Positions 35,168 through 45,467 of a DNA stretch of 52,702 nt are shown here, in pieces; within the stretch, counting starts at the first letter, position 1, and the number at the start of each line of letters is the position of its first letter. The stretch is from an uncultured Clostridium sp. GTDB taxonomy: Bacteria > Bacillota > Clostridia > TANB77 > CAG-508. Position numbers and translations under genes: made by a program. The stretch is taken from contig CAMMHE010000007.1 in NCBI GenBank assembly GCA_946496575.1, positions 1 to 52,702 on the forward strand, in the 5' to 3' direction. The notes beneath the pieces were generated by a model. The model ran no database searches. It saw only the letters and a list, made by a program, of their open reading frames with translations, and had not been told where the DNA came from.

Positions 35168-37783
35168 TTACTGCATTTTTTCTTTAATTTTTACTAATGT
35201 ATTTAATGCATCAATTGGTGTAAGTTCATTTAAGTTAATTTTATCAATCTCATGTGCTATTTCTGCTAATTTATAATTAAACATATCAAATTGTCCTTCT
35301 ACTACCTTTTTAGGATTATTTTCTTCTTGCTTTTTGTTTAAGATCATACTTTTCCTTTCTAAAGATTTTAGTATTTCATTTGCTCTATTAGTAACTACTT
35401 TCGGAACGCCTGCTAGTTTTGCAACATGTATTCCATAACTTTCGTCTGTTCCTCCATGTTCTATTTTTCTCAAAAAAATTACATCTTCTCCTTTTTCTTT
35501 TACTGCCACATGGTAATTTCTTACTCCATCTTGCTTTTCTTCTAAATTTGTAAGTTCATGATAATGTGTTGCAAATAATGTTTTTGCTCCACATTTTTGT
35601 TTATCTGCAATATATTCTGCAACAGCCCATGCAATTGAAAGTCCATCATATGTAGATGTGCCTCTTCCTATTTCATCTAGTATTACTAAACTGTTTTGTG
35701 TTGCTTCTTTCAGTATTTGAGCAACTTCCATCATTTCTACCATAAATGTGCTTTGTCCCATACTTAAGTCATCAGATGCTCCAACTCTTGTAAATATTTT
35801 ATCTACTACTCCTATATGTGCGTATTGCGCTGGAACAAAACTTCCTATTTGAGCCATGAGTACAATTAATGCTACTTGTCTCATATAAGTTGATTTTCCT
35901 GCCATATTAGGGCCTGTTATTATTGCTAATCTATTTTGCTGTTTATCTAAATAAGTATCATTTTCTACAAAACTTCCGTATGGCAATATTTTTTCGATTA
36001 CTGGATGTCGCCCTCCTTTTATATCTATAATTCCACTCTTATCAATAATTGGAATATTGTAATTCATATCTTCTGCGACTTGTGCAAATGAATTTAGTAC
36101 ATCTAGTGTGGAAACTATTTCAGCAGATTTTTGCAATCTTTTTATATTTTTTGCAATTTCATCTCTAATCTTTATAAATAAATTATATTCTAAATTTATT
36201 ACTTTTTCTTCTGCCCCTAATATTTGATCTTCTAATTTTTTTAATTCTTCTGTTATATATCTTTCTCCTGTTGTTAAAGTTTGTTTTCTTATATATCTTT
36301 CTGGAACTTGTGAAATTAAAGATTTTGTAACTTCTATATAGTATCCAAATACTTTATTAAAACCCACTTTTAATGTTTTTATTCCTGTTAGCTCTTTTTC
36401 TCTTTGTTCTAATTCTACAATCCAGTTTTTTCCTTCTGTTGTTGCAGTTTTCAATTTATCTATTTCTTCATCAAATCCAATTTTTATTATTCCGCCATCT
36501 TTTATTGTTATTGGTGGGTCATCTATTATTGACTTTTCAATTAACTCCCATATATCTTGTAATTCATCTATATTTTCATATAATTCTTTCAAATATACTG
36601 ATTTACATGTTTTTAGACATTCTTTTACTTCAGGCAATTTTGAAATAGAAATTTTTAAAGAAACCATATCTCTTGCATTGCTATTTCCATAAGCCATCTT
36701 TCCTACTAGTCTTTCTATATCATATATTTTTTTTAAACTTTCTGTTATATCTCCTCTTAATATCATGTCTTCTTTTAGTTCTTTTACTGCATTTAACCTT
36801 TTTTGAATTTCTTCAATATCTATTAGAGGGTTATTTATCCATCTTCTAAGCATTCGGGCTCCCATAGATGTAGAAGTTTTATCTAAAACCCAAAGTAAAG
36901 TTCCTTTCTTTGTTTTATCTCTTAATTTTTCAGTAATTTCTAAATTTCTTCTGGCATTTACATCTAGTGACATATATTTAGATATATTATATATTTGTAT
37001 TTTATTTATTTGTTGTAAACTTGTCATTTGAGTTTGATTTAGATATTCTAATAATGCATTTGTAGATGCGATTGATAGATTTTTTTCTTCAGGTTTGTCA
37101 ATTTTGTTTTGGTTATAATCTACAAATAAATATTTTTCTTTCAAATCACTAATTTTTTCAGAAAAGTATTTGTCTGAAAATTTTGTAATATAGATTTCAA
37201 ATCTTTCTTTTATTTTATTTAATTCTTCTGTACAATCATACATAAAACTATTTGATATTATTTCTGATGGTGAAAATCTAGCTATTTCATCCAACAATAT
37301 CTCAAAATTATTTGTATCTCTTATTTCACTTGTATAAAATTCTCCTGTTGAAATATCACATATACTTATTCCAAAAAATATTCCACTCTTATATATAGAC
37401 ATTATATAATTATTTTTTCTTTCTTCAAGCATATTTGATTCTACTAACGTTCCTGGTGTTAATACTCTTATTACTCCTCTTTCAACTATTCCTTTTGTAG
37501 TTTTTGGATCAGTTAATTGCTCACATATTGCTACTTTATAACCTTTAGCTATTAATTTTGATGCATAATTTTCTGCTGCATGAAATGGTATTCCTGCCAT
37601 AGGTGCTCTTTCAGCTTGACCACAATCTTTGCCAGTTAGTGTTATTTCTAATTCTCTAGATGCTGTTATTGCATCATCAAAAAACATTTCATAAAAGTCA
37701 CCTAGCCTATAAAATAATATACAATCTTTGTATTTTTCTTTCGTCTCTAAATACTTTTGCATCATAGGGGAATATTCTGCCAT
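35168..37783 (-). CDS. mutS: DNA mismatch repair protein MutS
   Basis: N-terminal mismatch-binding motif GDFYEMFFDDA (Phe-x-Glu), then LGKDCGQAERAPMAGIPFHA, Walker A AIITGPNMAGKSTYMRQVAL, the DEIGRGTSTYDGLSIAWA Walker B and the ABC signature nearby (VGASDDLSMGQSTFMVEM), and a helix-turn-helix with SYGIHVAKLAGVPKVV. 871 residues is typical. It recognises base mismatches after replication. It follows miaB by 13 bases. mutL is not seen in the window. Confidence 0.98.
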   Translation of the reverse strand: MAEYSPMMQKYLETKEKYKDCILFYRLGDFYEMFFDDAITASRELEITLTGKDCGQAERAPMAGIPFHAAENYASKLIAKGYKVAICEQLTDPKTTKGIVERGVIRVLTPGTLVESNMLEERKNNYIMSIYKSGIFFGISICDISTGEFYTSEIRDTNNFEILLDEIARFSPSEIISNSFMYDCTEELNKIKERFEIYITKFSDKYFSEKISDLKEKYLFVDYNQNKIDKPEEKNLSIASTNALLEYLNQTQMTSLQQINKIQIYNISKYMSLDVNARRNLEITEKLRDKTKKGTLLWVLDKTSTSMGARMLRRWINNPLIDIEEIQKRLNAVKELKEDMILRGDITESLKKIYDIERLVGKMAYGNSNARDMVSLKISISKLPEVKECLKTCKSVYLKELYENIDELQDIWELIEKSIIDDPPITIKDGGIIKIGFDEEIDKLKTATTEGKNWIVELEQREKELTGIKTLKVGFNKVFGYYIEVTKSLISQVPERYIRKQTLTTGERYITEELKKLEDQILGAEEKVINLEYNLFIKIRDEIAKNIKRLQKSAEIVSTLDVLNSFAQVAEDMNYNIPIIDKSGIIDIKGGRHPVIEKILPYGSFVENDTYLDKQQNRLAIITGPNMAGKSTYMRQVALIVLMAQIGSFVPAQYAHIGVVDKIFTRVGASDDLSMGQSTFMVEMMEVAQILKEATQNSLVILDEIGRGTSTYDGLSIAWAVAEYIADKQKCGAKTLFATHYHELTNLEEKQDGVRNYHVAVKEKGEDVIFLRKIEHGGTDESYGIHVAKLAGVPKVVTNRANEILKSLERKSMILNKKQEENNPKKVVEGQFDMFNYKLAEIAHEIDKINLNELTPIDALNTLVKIKEKMQ

Positions 37784-37796
37784 TCATTTGCCTCCT

Positions 37797-39221
37797 TTAT
37801 TGTTCTATAAGTTTTCCTTTTAAGTACCACATATGTTCTGATACTATTTTTACATTTATTACTTTTCCTATTAGTCTATCTGTTCCATCTAATATTACTA
37901 CTTTATTGCTATCTGTTCTTCCTGTATACATCTGTTGATTATTTTTACTTTTTCCTTCTACTAATATTTTTTGCGTTGTACCAATATATTTTTGATTATT
38001 AATTTCTATTTGACTTTCAACTAATGTTTTTAACTTATTAAATCTTATATGCTTTATTTCATCAGGTACTTGATTTTTCATTTCTGCCCCTGGAGTACCT
38101 TCTCGAATTGAATAAATAAACATATAAACTTGTTCGAATTTCACTTTATTTATCACACTTAATGTATCTTTAAAGTCTTCCTCTGTTTCTCCTGCAAATC
38201 CTACTATTACATCTGTTGATAAAGTTAAGTTTGGTATTTTATTTTGCATTTTTTCAACTAGTGTAAGATATTGTTCTTTTGAATATTTTCTATTCATTGA
38301 TTTTAATATTTTAGTAGACCCTGACTGAAGCGGTAAATGAATCAATTTACAAACTTTTTCACATTTTGCAATTGCTTCTATTACATCATCAGTGAAGTCT
38401 TTTGGATGTGGTGATATAAAACGTATTCTTTCTATTCCATTAATTTTATTTATTGCATTAAGTAAAGTTGCAAATGAATTTATGCCTTTATATTCCTCTC
38501 CTGTTTCCTTCCATTTTTCAGCTACTAGGTAAGAATTTACATTTTGACCTAACAATATTATTTCTTTATATCCTTGTTTTGCTAGGTTTTCTATTTCTTC
38601 TAATATATCTTTTGGATGCCTACTTCTTTCTCTACCACGCACATATGGAACTATACAATAAGTACAAAAATTATTACAACCATACATTATTGTTATTGAT
38701 GCTTTTAGATTATTATCTCTTTTTATTGGTAAACCTTCATATATTTTGCCATCTATGTCTACAATATCTTTAATTTTCTTTTTATTTTTTAAAATATTGT
38801 ATAAATCTTCTGGAAATTTATGAAGAGTATGTGTTCCAAAAATTATGTCTACAAATGGATATGATTCATGTATTTTATCAGTCATATTCTTTTCTTGCAT
38901 CATACATCCACCAATTGCAATTATTATTTCCTTTTCTTGTTTTATCTTTTTTAATTCACCTAATTTTCCAAACAATTTATCTTCTGCATTTTCTCTTACA
39001 CAGCATGTATTAAATATTACTAAATTAGCATCATTAAAATTTTGAGTATATAAATAGCCCATATCTTCTATCATTCCAGATAGTTTTTCAGAATCATTTT
39101 CGTTTAACTGACATCCAAATGTTAATATTGTATATTTTAATTTTTCTTTTGAATTTTCATTTATTTTTTTCACTTCTTCTATAAATTGTATTTGATTTTT
39201 TACTTCTTGTTTTGTGTCCAT
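37797..39221 (-). CDS. miaB: tRNA-2-methylthio-N6-dimethylallyladenosine synthase
   Basis: The UPF0004 domain has three Cys (TFGCQLNENDSEK, FNTCCVRENAE, GGCMMQEKN), the radical-SAM domain has TIMYGCNNFCTYCIVPYVRG (CxxxCxxC), and the C-terminal TRAM domain ends the protein. 474 residues. It methylthiolates i6A37 of tRNA. It is translated into mutS with a 13-base gap, a common gene order in Firmicutes. Confidence 0.98.
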   Translation of the reverse strand: MDTKQEVKNQIQFIEEVKKINENSKEKLKYTILTFGCQLNENDSEKLSGMIEDMGYLYTQNFNDANLVIFNTCCVRENAEDKLFGKLGELKKIKQEKEIIIAIGGCMMQEKNMTDKIHESYPFVDIIFGTHTLHKFPEDLYNILKNKKKIKDIVDIDGKIYEGLPIKRDNNLKASITIMYGCNNFCTYCIVPYVRGRERSRHPKDILEEIENLAKQGYKEIILLGQNVNSYLVAEKWKETGEEYKGINSFATLLNAINKINGIERIRFISPHPKDFTDDVIEAIAKCEKVCKLIHLPLQSGSTKILKSMNRKYSKEQYLTLVEKMQNKIPNLTLSTDVIVGFAGETEEDFKDTLSVINKVKFEQVYMFIYSIREGTPGAEMKNQVPDEIKHIRFNKLKTLVESQIEINNQKYIGTTQKILVEGKSKNNQQMYTGRTDSNKVVILDGTDRLIGKVINVKIVSEHMWYLKGKLIEQ

Positions 39222-39303
39222 TTTACTTACCCTTCTTTTTAATTATCATTGCCAATTTTATAACATTTTTCTTCATTTTTCAAGGGTTAAAATAAACTTA
39301 GCG

Positions 39304-41331
39304 TCAATTTTCTTCATTTCCACATTGTGGACATTCCCATTTATTATTTTCATTAAGTATAATTTCTCCATCATAACCACAAGCACTGCAACAATTTGAA
39401 ATATTATTAAATTTTATACATTGTATATTATCATATATATACTTTACTATTTTTTCAATGGAATTTATATTCTTTGACATATTAGGTATATCTATATAAG
39501 AAATCCCACCTCCTGAAGATATTTTTTCGAATTCACTTTCAAATGAAAGTTTGGTAAATAAATCCAAGTTTTCTCTACAATCTACATGATAAGAACTAGT
39601 ATAATATCCTTTATCAGTAATGTCTTTGATATCTCCAAATTTTTCTTTATCAATTTGTGCGAATTTATGACATAATTTATTTGATACTATTCCATATATT
39701 GTAAATCCAAGACCTGTTTCTTTATTCCATTTATCTGTTGTATTTTTTAAATGCTTTATTAATTTTATTGCAAATTCGTGTCCTTCTTTTGCGGTATGTG
39801 ATACCCCTTTTACTAATTTTGTTGTTTCATATATTCCAACATAACCTAGTGATAATGTTGAGTAATTGGATTTTAATAGCTTATCTATTTTTTCTCCTGA
39901 TTTTAATCTTGAAATCGCTCCATATTTCCAAAGGATTGGGCTTACCTCTGAACTAGTTCCAAGTAAAGAATAATGCCTACACATTAATGCTTCTTTACAA
40001 AGATCTAATCTCTCATCTAAAATTTCCCAAAATTTTTTTTCGTTTCCTTCTGATATAATTCCTATCTGTGGTAAATTTATGCTTACTACTCCCTGATTAA
40101 ATCTTCCTTCAAACTTGTAATTTCCGTTTTCATCTTTCCATAAAGGTAGAAAATTCACAGTTCCCATTGGACTAAAAATATTTCCTCCATAGTTTTCATG
40201 CATTTTTTTTGCAGAAATATAAGTTGGATACATCCTTTTGGCTGAACATTTTATAGCAATTTTAGTTAGATAATCATATTTTCCACCTCTTAAACAATTG
40301 TGTTCATGTAATACATATACTAATTTAGGAAAAGCTGGTGATGAAAAATTTCCATCTTCATTTTTTATTCCTTGATATCTTTGTTTTAATATTTCTTCGA
40401 TTATTAGTGCATTTTCTTGTATATATTCATCATCTTTATCTAAATTTAAAAATAGTGTTACAGATGGCGAATTTCCATTTGTTGTTATTAATGTATTAAT
40501 TTGATATTGAATTGTTTGTATGCCTTGTTTTAATTCACTTCTTATTCTTGTTTGTGTAATTTCTTCAATTATTTCTTTTGATAATTTATTTTTATATTCT
40601 TCATTTAATTTCTTTTTTAATTCTATATAAGTTTTTCTTAAATATTTTCCTAAATGGCTTATATCTATAGATTGCTCACCATACTGACAACTTGCAACAG
40701 ATGCTATTATTTGAGTCATTACTATACATGCAACTTGAAATGTATGTGGACTTTCTATTAAATTTCCGTTAATAACTGTTCCATTTTCTAGCATATCTTT
40801 TATATTTACTAAACAACAGTTAAACATTGGTTGTAAAAAATAATCTGAATCATGAAAATATATAATACCATCTTCATGAGCTTTTGAAATTTTTTCTGGT
40901 AATAATATTCTTTTAGTTAAATCTCTCGATACTTCTCCTGCTATTAAGTCTCTTTGTGTTGATACAATTGCTATATTCTTTCTTATATTATTATTTAATT
41001 CAGACTTATTTGTATTTCTAATTATACCTAAAATAGATTCATCTGTTGTGTTTTGTTTTCTTACTAAAGCTCTTGTATATCTATATACTATATATTTTTT
41101 TGCAAGCTCAAATTTCTTGAACTCCATAAGTTTTTGTTCTATAATGTCTTGAATGTCTTCTACTAATATTCTTTTTTTGCCTAATTCTTCAATATATTCT
41201 ATTATTTTTTCTATATCTTCTTCGTTTGCTTTTTCTGTTTTTCTAACTTCTTTATTTGCTTTCTCTATTGCTATAACAATTTTTTGTCTGTCATATTCTA
41301 CAGCTCTTCCATCTCTTTTTATTACTTTCAT
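39304..41331 (-). CDS. nrdD: Anaerobic ribonucleoside-triphosphate reductase lacking the glycyl-radical C-terminus
   Basis: An ATP-cone (MKVIKRDGRAVEYDRQKIVI), then RDLIAGEVSRDLTKRILLPE, NTLITTNGNSPSVTLFLNL and VYVLHEHNCLRGGKYDYLTK identify class III reductase. The zinc-site Cys pairs are present (CSACGYDG, CPQCGNEEN). In the family about 30-40 residues follow with the radical-bearing RxxGY loop (RVCGYLG or similar). Here the frame ends with TGA directly after GNEEN, and the next codons are CGC TAA. No downstream frame restores the loop. As read, the enzyme cannot hold its own glycyl radical. The FNR-like gene is divergent. nrdG is not seen. Confidence 0.9.
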   Translation of the reverse strand: MKVIKRDGRAVEYDRQKIVIAIEKANKEVRKTEKANEEDIEKIIEYIEELGKKRILVEDIQDIIEQKLMEFKKFELAKKYIVYRYTRALVRKQNTTDESILGIIRNTNKSELNNNIRKNIAIVSTQRDLIAGEVSRDLTKRILLPEKISKAHEDGIIYFHDSDYFLQPMFNCCLVNIKDMLENGTVINGNLIESPHTFQVACIVMTQIIASVASCQYGEQSIDISHLGKYLRKTYIELKKKLNEEYKNKLSKEIIEEITQTRIRSELKQGIQTIQYQINTLITTNGNSPSVTLFLNLDKDDEYIQENALIIEEILKQRYQGIKNEDGNFSSPAFPKLVYVLHEHNCLRGGKYDYLTKIAIKCSAKRMYPTYISAKKMHENYGGNIFSPMGTVNFLPLWKDENGNYKFEGRFNQGVVSINLPQIGIISEGNEKKFWEILDERLDLCKEALMCRHYSLLGTSSEVSPILWKYGAISRLKSGEKIDKLLKSNYSTLSLGYVGIYETTKLVKGVSHTAKEGHEFAIKLIKHLKNTTDKWNKETGLGFTIYGIVSNKLCHKFAQIDKEKFGDIKDITDKGYYTSSYHVDCRENLDLFTKLSFESEFEKISSGGGISYIDIPNMSKNINSIEKIVKYIYDNIQCIKFNNISNCCSACGYDGEIILNENNKWECPQCGNEEN

Positions 41332-41473
41332 TTTTATAGCATCTCCTTTTATTTATTATTATTTTTATATTATATTACTATTTTCTAAAATTATTTGTTG
41401 CAAAAATCACATAGTTGCAATATAATATTCTTGTAACATTTGTAACTAATTTGTAATTTTCTGGGAGGATTAT
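41332..41473. promoter_or_regulatory. Divergent control region of nrdD and the Crp/Fnr gene
   Basis: Three direct repeats TTGTAAC/TTGTAAC/TTGTAAT start at 41431, 41440 and 41451 (9-11 bases apart, one helical turn), and TTGTTGCAA and GTTGCAA flank ATCACATA near 41395-41420. Together they resemble a set of binding sites between the two genes. The Crp/Fnr-type product is the natural candidate to bind here. Confidence 0.45.
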
Positions 41474-42103
41474 ATGTCAGATAACTTTCAAATGAAAAGC
41501 TTTGTACATGCGTTTTCTTCTAATTGTTCTAAAGTAAAAATTAAAGAATTTTCAAAAGGAGAAACTATTACAACTTATATAGAAAAACGAAATCAGTTTT
41601 GTATTTTGGAAAATGGTGAAGCTGACCTTATACGTTATGATTTTAATGGAACTAAAACTATAATAGGACATTTTTCTGAAAATGATATCTTTGGTGAAGT
41701 TTTTTATCCAACCAATACCAATAATGAATTATTTGTGCTAGCTAAAACTGATTGTAAAGTATTGTTTTATTTATATGACGATATTACTACAAAATGTAAA
41801 AGAAATTGCACTTTTCACAAGGATTTATATGATAATTTTTCTAAATTACTATTAAACAATATAATTGATTTAAATACTCGTATCGAACTTTTGTCTAAAC
41901 GTAATATTCGTGATAAACTTATTTCGTATTTTAAAATATTGTCTTCTAAAAAGTTAAGCAAAAATATTACTATTCCTTTTTCTTATACAGATTTAGCAGA
42001 TTATTTAAGTATTGATAGAAGTGCTATGATGAGAGATTTAAAGACTCTTTCAGATAGTGGAATTATTGAGAGAAAGGGAAATAAAATTAAACTTCTTACA
42101 TAA
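41474..42103 (+). CDS. Crp/Fnr family transcriptional regulator
   Basis: Residues 15-110 form a cNMP-binding-like beta domain (FSKGETITTYIEKRNQFCIL, LENGEADLIRYDFNGTKTII, GHFSENDIFGEVF), then a dimer helix and a C-terminal winged HTH (SYTDLADYLSIDRSAMMRDL). Cys residues in CSKVK and CKRNCTFHKDLY could form a metal or iron-sulfur site, as in oxygen-sensing clostridial Fnr-type proteins; this is inference. Its position opposite nrdD suggests regulation of anaerobic or redox genes. Confidence 0.85.
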   Translation: MSDNFQMKSFVHAFSSNCSKVKIKEFSKGETITTYIEKRNQFCILENGEADLIRYDFNGTKTIIGHFSENDIFGEVFYPTNTNNELFVLAKTDCKVLFYLYDDITTKCKRNCTFHKDLYDNFSKLLLNNIIDLNTRIELLSKRNIRDKLISYFKILSSKKLSKNITIPFSYTDLADYLSIDRSAMMRDLKTLSDSGIIERKGNKIKLLT

Positions 42104-42104
42104 A

Positions 42105-42146
42105 AATATAGAAGAAAAAGAAATTTTTTACTTTTCCTTCTATATT
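42105..42146. terminator. Bidirectional terminator
   Basis: A 16-base stem (AATATAGAAGAAAAAG with CTTTTCCTTCTATATT, one G-T mispair) between the convergent Crp/Fnr gene and the gene ending at 42156. Confidence 0.75.
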
Positions 42147-42155
42147 AAATTTTAT

Positions 42156-42983
42156 TTAACTTATTTGAAAAATTAAAGGATCAATTAATTTATAATTATT
42201 ATCAAAAGGGTTTTCATTAATGTAAATTTGTTTTTGATTTGCTAATTTTTTAAATTCTTGTTTTGTTTTTTCATTTTTAGTTAATATAATTAGTATTTTG
42301 TTAAAACTGTTTTCAATCATAGCAATAGCCTCTTCTATATTTAGTTCTGAATAAGATTCTATCATTATTGCATTATTGTCAGCATATTTATATATAATAT
42401 CTAATAAATCATCAAATTCTTCAGAATCACAATAAATGTCAATAGAATTTAAACTATAAAAAAACAAATTTTGAATTTTCTTTCTTTTATAAAAATTATA
42501 TTTATTTATATCATCTATAACTATTACTATGTTTTGCTTTTGCACTTCTTCTATAGGCATATTACTAAATAAATAAATTCTATTTTTTATTTTATATCTT
42601 CCTAATATTAAATTTATAATATCAACTATTATATTATTTGTTCCTAACATATTATCACTACAATCTAATGTTATACTTATTTGTTCAATTATTGCTAATA
42701 TACATATATTTAAAGTTATATATGGATTTCCATTATATTTTATAAAATTTGTAGTAGAGCTAATTTTTGTTTTGGCAGTATATCCTTTTGTTTTTATTTT
42801 TTCAATAATATTTATAAGTTCAGAAAATTCGAATTTCATTTTACAATATTTAGAATCTATTTTTTTAATTTTCTCTATTTCTTTTCTTTTTAAGAAAATT
42901 TCTGATTTAATATTTTCTAATATAAATAATTTATCTTGAATTTGTTCATTTATTACTAAATCACTTTTGAAAATATTTTTCAT
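42156..42983 (-). CDS. Unrecognised 275-residue protein
   Basis: No membrane helix or known motif is visible. The N-terminus is a charged coiled-coil-like stretch, followed by alternating hydrophobic strands that give a Rossmann-like impression (KQNIVIVIDDINKYNFYKRK, SFNKILIILTKNEKTKQEF). Its ATG is 2 bases past the stop of the 797-residue gene, so the two are translated together. Composition is like that of the neighbours. I give no function. Confidence 0.6.
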   Translation of the reverse strand: MKNIFKSDLVINEQIQDKLFILENIKSEIFLKRKEIEKIKKIDSKYCKMKFEFSELINIIEKIKTKGYTAKTKISSTTNFIKYNGNPYITLNICILAIIEQISITLDCSDNMLGTNNIIVDIINLILGRYKIKNRIYLFSNMPIEEVQKQNIVIVIDDINKYNFYKRKKIQNLFFYSLNSIDIYCDSEEFDDLLDIIYKYADNNAIMIESYSELNIEEAIAMIENSFNKILIILTKNEKTKQEFKKLANQKQIYINENPFDNNYKLIDPLIFQIS

Positions 42984-42985
42984 AT

Positions 42986-45379
42986 TTATTTTTCTTCTCC
43001 TTGCATCCTTGATTTAATAGATTCTTGTTTAATTTCTTCAAATGCTTTTAAGTCTTTTTCTGTATATCTGGTGTTTTGTGGATTTATTTCAAGTCTTTCT
43101 TGTAATGCATTTTCCCATGCACTTATTCCTGAATGTGCAATCCAGTGATTTGGATCTCTTGTTTTCCACCATCTTTGTGTCAGTTGTGTTCTATCAATTT
43201 TTCCATCTTTGATTAATTCAGGTTTCATTTCTATAAATTCTTCTTCTGACATTAAATATGTAGCAGATTCATTGTCTGTTTTTATTTCTATAAGACCACT
43301 TTGTCTATTTCTTGAGACTTTATGCATTTTTTCTATTAACACAGTTCCCGTATTTCCAACATTAGGAAAATGAAAAACTAAATGTCCGTCTGTTATTCCT
43401 TCTTCAATATAGAAATCTTTATCTATAGATGCTAATAATTTATATTTTGTACCTGGATCTCTTACTTTTATACTTGGATTTGATGTCCCTTCAGTATTTT
43501 GAACTCTTCTTTTTCCTGTTGTTGTTGTATGTGATCCTTGTGATACTAAAGCTTCTTCGATATGAAAGTATTGTGAAAGATCTCTACGTATCTCTATTTT
43601 TTCTTTATCTTGTCCCTCAAATATTGTACTTACAATCATGAATTGGTATGCATAACTCATTTTTGGACAATTTATAAATGCTTTTTTTATGACATTTGCA
43701 TCAAGCATCCCTATATCATATAGATATTTTGCATCAGTAGGTTTTAGACTTTCTGTAGATAATAATTCTTCTATGATTATTTCTCCTCCCCAGTCAACTG
43801 CTACTTGTAACGGTATTATTCCTAATCTATATAATGAGGGTATATCTTTGCTTTCTATTTTATCTCCTATTTCAGTAATTATATCTTCTCCCATTTGTAT
43901 TTGTTCTTCTTGTGTTTGATTTAATGTTACAACCTTTCTATATGCCAATGTAATTCTATCTAAATCTTTTTGAGCTTTTGCTTTTTCTTCTCCTTGGGTT
44001 TCTTTCCATTTTATGTATTTTTCAAATACGGCTATTCCGGAAATAACATCTTTGTTAGTTCCTCTTATTTCTATTAAATGTTCTACCCCTATTATTTCCC
44101 TTTCAAATAATTCAAATAATTCATCACTTTCAACTTTGCATTTACTACATAATAAACTTAATAATTCTATTGAACAATAACCTGTATTTAATATATCATT
44201 TAAAATAGTTTGTTTACCATATTTTAAAGAATCCATTTTTAAAAACAAAATATAATTTTCTGGATTATTATGTAAAATTCCTAATTCTTCTGTAGATGAT
44301 AATTGTAATGCCTTATATTCTTCAGGTGTAAGTGAATTCAATAAACGTGTTCCTGTAATTAATTGAGTTTTCGTTTCATTTATCTCATTTTGTGTCATAA
44401 AATGCATTGTCTTTTCATCTGAATCTGTAGGCACAAATCTTTTCATATCTTTTTCAATACTTTTTACAGAATAATTTTGATGCATTACTCCACCTGTATC
44501 AATCCTTGTCATTAACTTTAATTTTGCTTTTCTATCAACATGTTTTAATATTGTTTCTAATCTTCTATACACTTCATCTGAATTTGAGTCTGATATTCTA
44601 CCTTCTTCTAAAGCTTCTATGTATCTATAATAAGAGCATAGTAATAAAGCATCAAAGTTTACTTTTCCAATATAAGTTGTTAGAACTTCTTCCATTTGTG
44701 ATAAAAATTGTTCAGCAGGTATATCTTTTGTTGCTTCGTCTAGCTTTCTTGTTTTATATAATTGTTTTGTTTTCTCTACACCATATTGAGGTAATTTTAC
44801 CAAAGTATTATTTTGTATTATAGTTCTTAATGCTTTACCAACTGGAAGTCGATATGGAATAATTCCTTCAATATCTTCTAATTGTAATGATTGCAAAATA
44901 TTTAGAAAATTTTCGTCTTTTTTCAACTCTTCAAGTCTTTTTGCATTTTGCTCTTGTTTTTTTTCTTCATCTTCTTGTACTTCTAAATCACTTAATACTG
45001 TCATTTTTTCAATTGTACCTGTAGGACTCCAATCAAAATAAATTCTATCATACTCTTTTCCTTGTAGTAATTTTTCTATGCATGAAATAGCTTTTTTTAA
45101 TCTATCACCTTCAGTTTGTTTAATAATTAACGGATTTCCATTTGGTAGAGATCCCATATCTTTATAATTTTTTAAACAGGTCACTAAAAAGTTTGTAACA
45201 TCTATTTCTTGTGCATGATCCAATAAAAAGCTGTAGAGCTTATTAGGCTCCTCTAATATTTCACTAATATTTATTCCTTTTATATAATTATAATTGGGAT
45301 CTTTAAAAATATTTGCAAATGTATTTTCTGTTAATAATGGTATGAAATCTTCTGTGTTTAATATTTCAAAAATATTCAT
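42986..45379 (-). CDS. Unrecognised 797-residue protein
   Basis: A large, acidic, cytoplasmic protein without signal peptide or membrane helix. Residues 140-165 are Glu/Lys-rich coiled coil (EVQEDEEKKQEQNAKRLEEL), the middle consists of helix pairs with repeats of 'L...' spacing, and the C-terminal 200 residues are different: a Ser/Thr/Gly-rich linker, then KLLASIDKDFYIEEGITDGH, GNTGTVLIEKMHKVSRN, a TRDPNHWIAHSGISAWENAL segment. I recognise no family. With the 275-residue gene it forms a two-gene unit that has its own ribosome sites. A conserved lineage-specific system is possible. Confidence 0.6.
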   Translation of the reverse strand: MNIFEILNTEDFIPLLTENTFANIFKDPNYNYIKGINISEILEEPNKLYSFLLDHAQEIDVTNFLVTCLKNYKDMGSLPNGNPLIIKQTEGDRLKKAISCIEKLLQGKEYDRIYFDWSPTGTIEKMTVLSDLEVQEDEEKKQEQNAKRLEELKKDENFLNILQSLQLEDIEGIIPYRLPVGKALRTIIQNNTLVKLPQYGVEKTKQLYKTRKLDEATKDIPAEQFLSQMEEVLTTYIGKVNFDALLLCSYYRYIEALEEGRISDSNSDEVYRRLETILKHVDRKAKLKLMTRIDTGGVMHQNYSVKSIEKDMKRFVPTDSDEKTMHFMTQNEINETKTQLITGTRLLNSLTPEEYKALQLSSTEELGILHNNPENYILFLKMDSLKYGKQTILNDILNTGYCSIELLSLLCSKCKVESDELFELFEREIIGVEHLIEIRGTNKDVISGIAVFEKYIKWKETQGEEKAKAQKDLDRITLAYRKVVTLNQTQEEQIQMGEDIITEIGDKIESKDIPSLYRLGIIPLQVAVDWGGEIIIEELLSTESLKPTDAKYLYDIGMLDANVIKKAFINCPKMSYAYQFMIVSTIFEGQDKEKIEIRRDLSQYFHIEEALVSQGSHTTTTGKRRVQNTEGTSNPSIKVRDPGTKYKLLASIDKDFYIEEGITDGHLVFHFPNVGNTGTVLIEKMHKVSRNRQSGLIEIKTDNESATYLMSEEEFIEMKPELIKDGKIDRTQLTQRWWKTRDPNHWIAHSGISAWENALQERLEINPQNTRYTEKDLKAFEEIKQESIKSRMQGEEK

Positions 45380-45467
45380 TTTTTTCCTCTTTCTATAATT
45401 TAAATTTACATAATTAATATTTTACCATAATTTTTAAAATTTTTCAAGATATGCAAAGTATACTATT

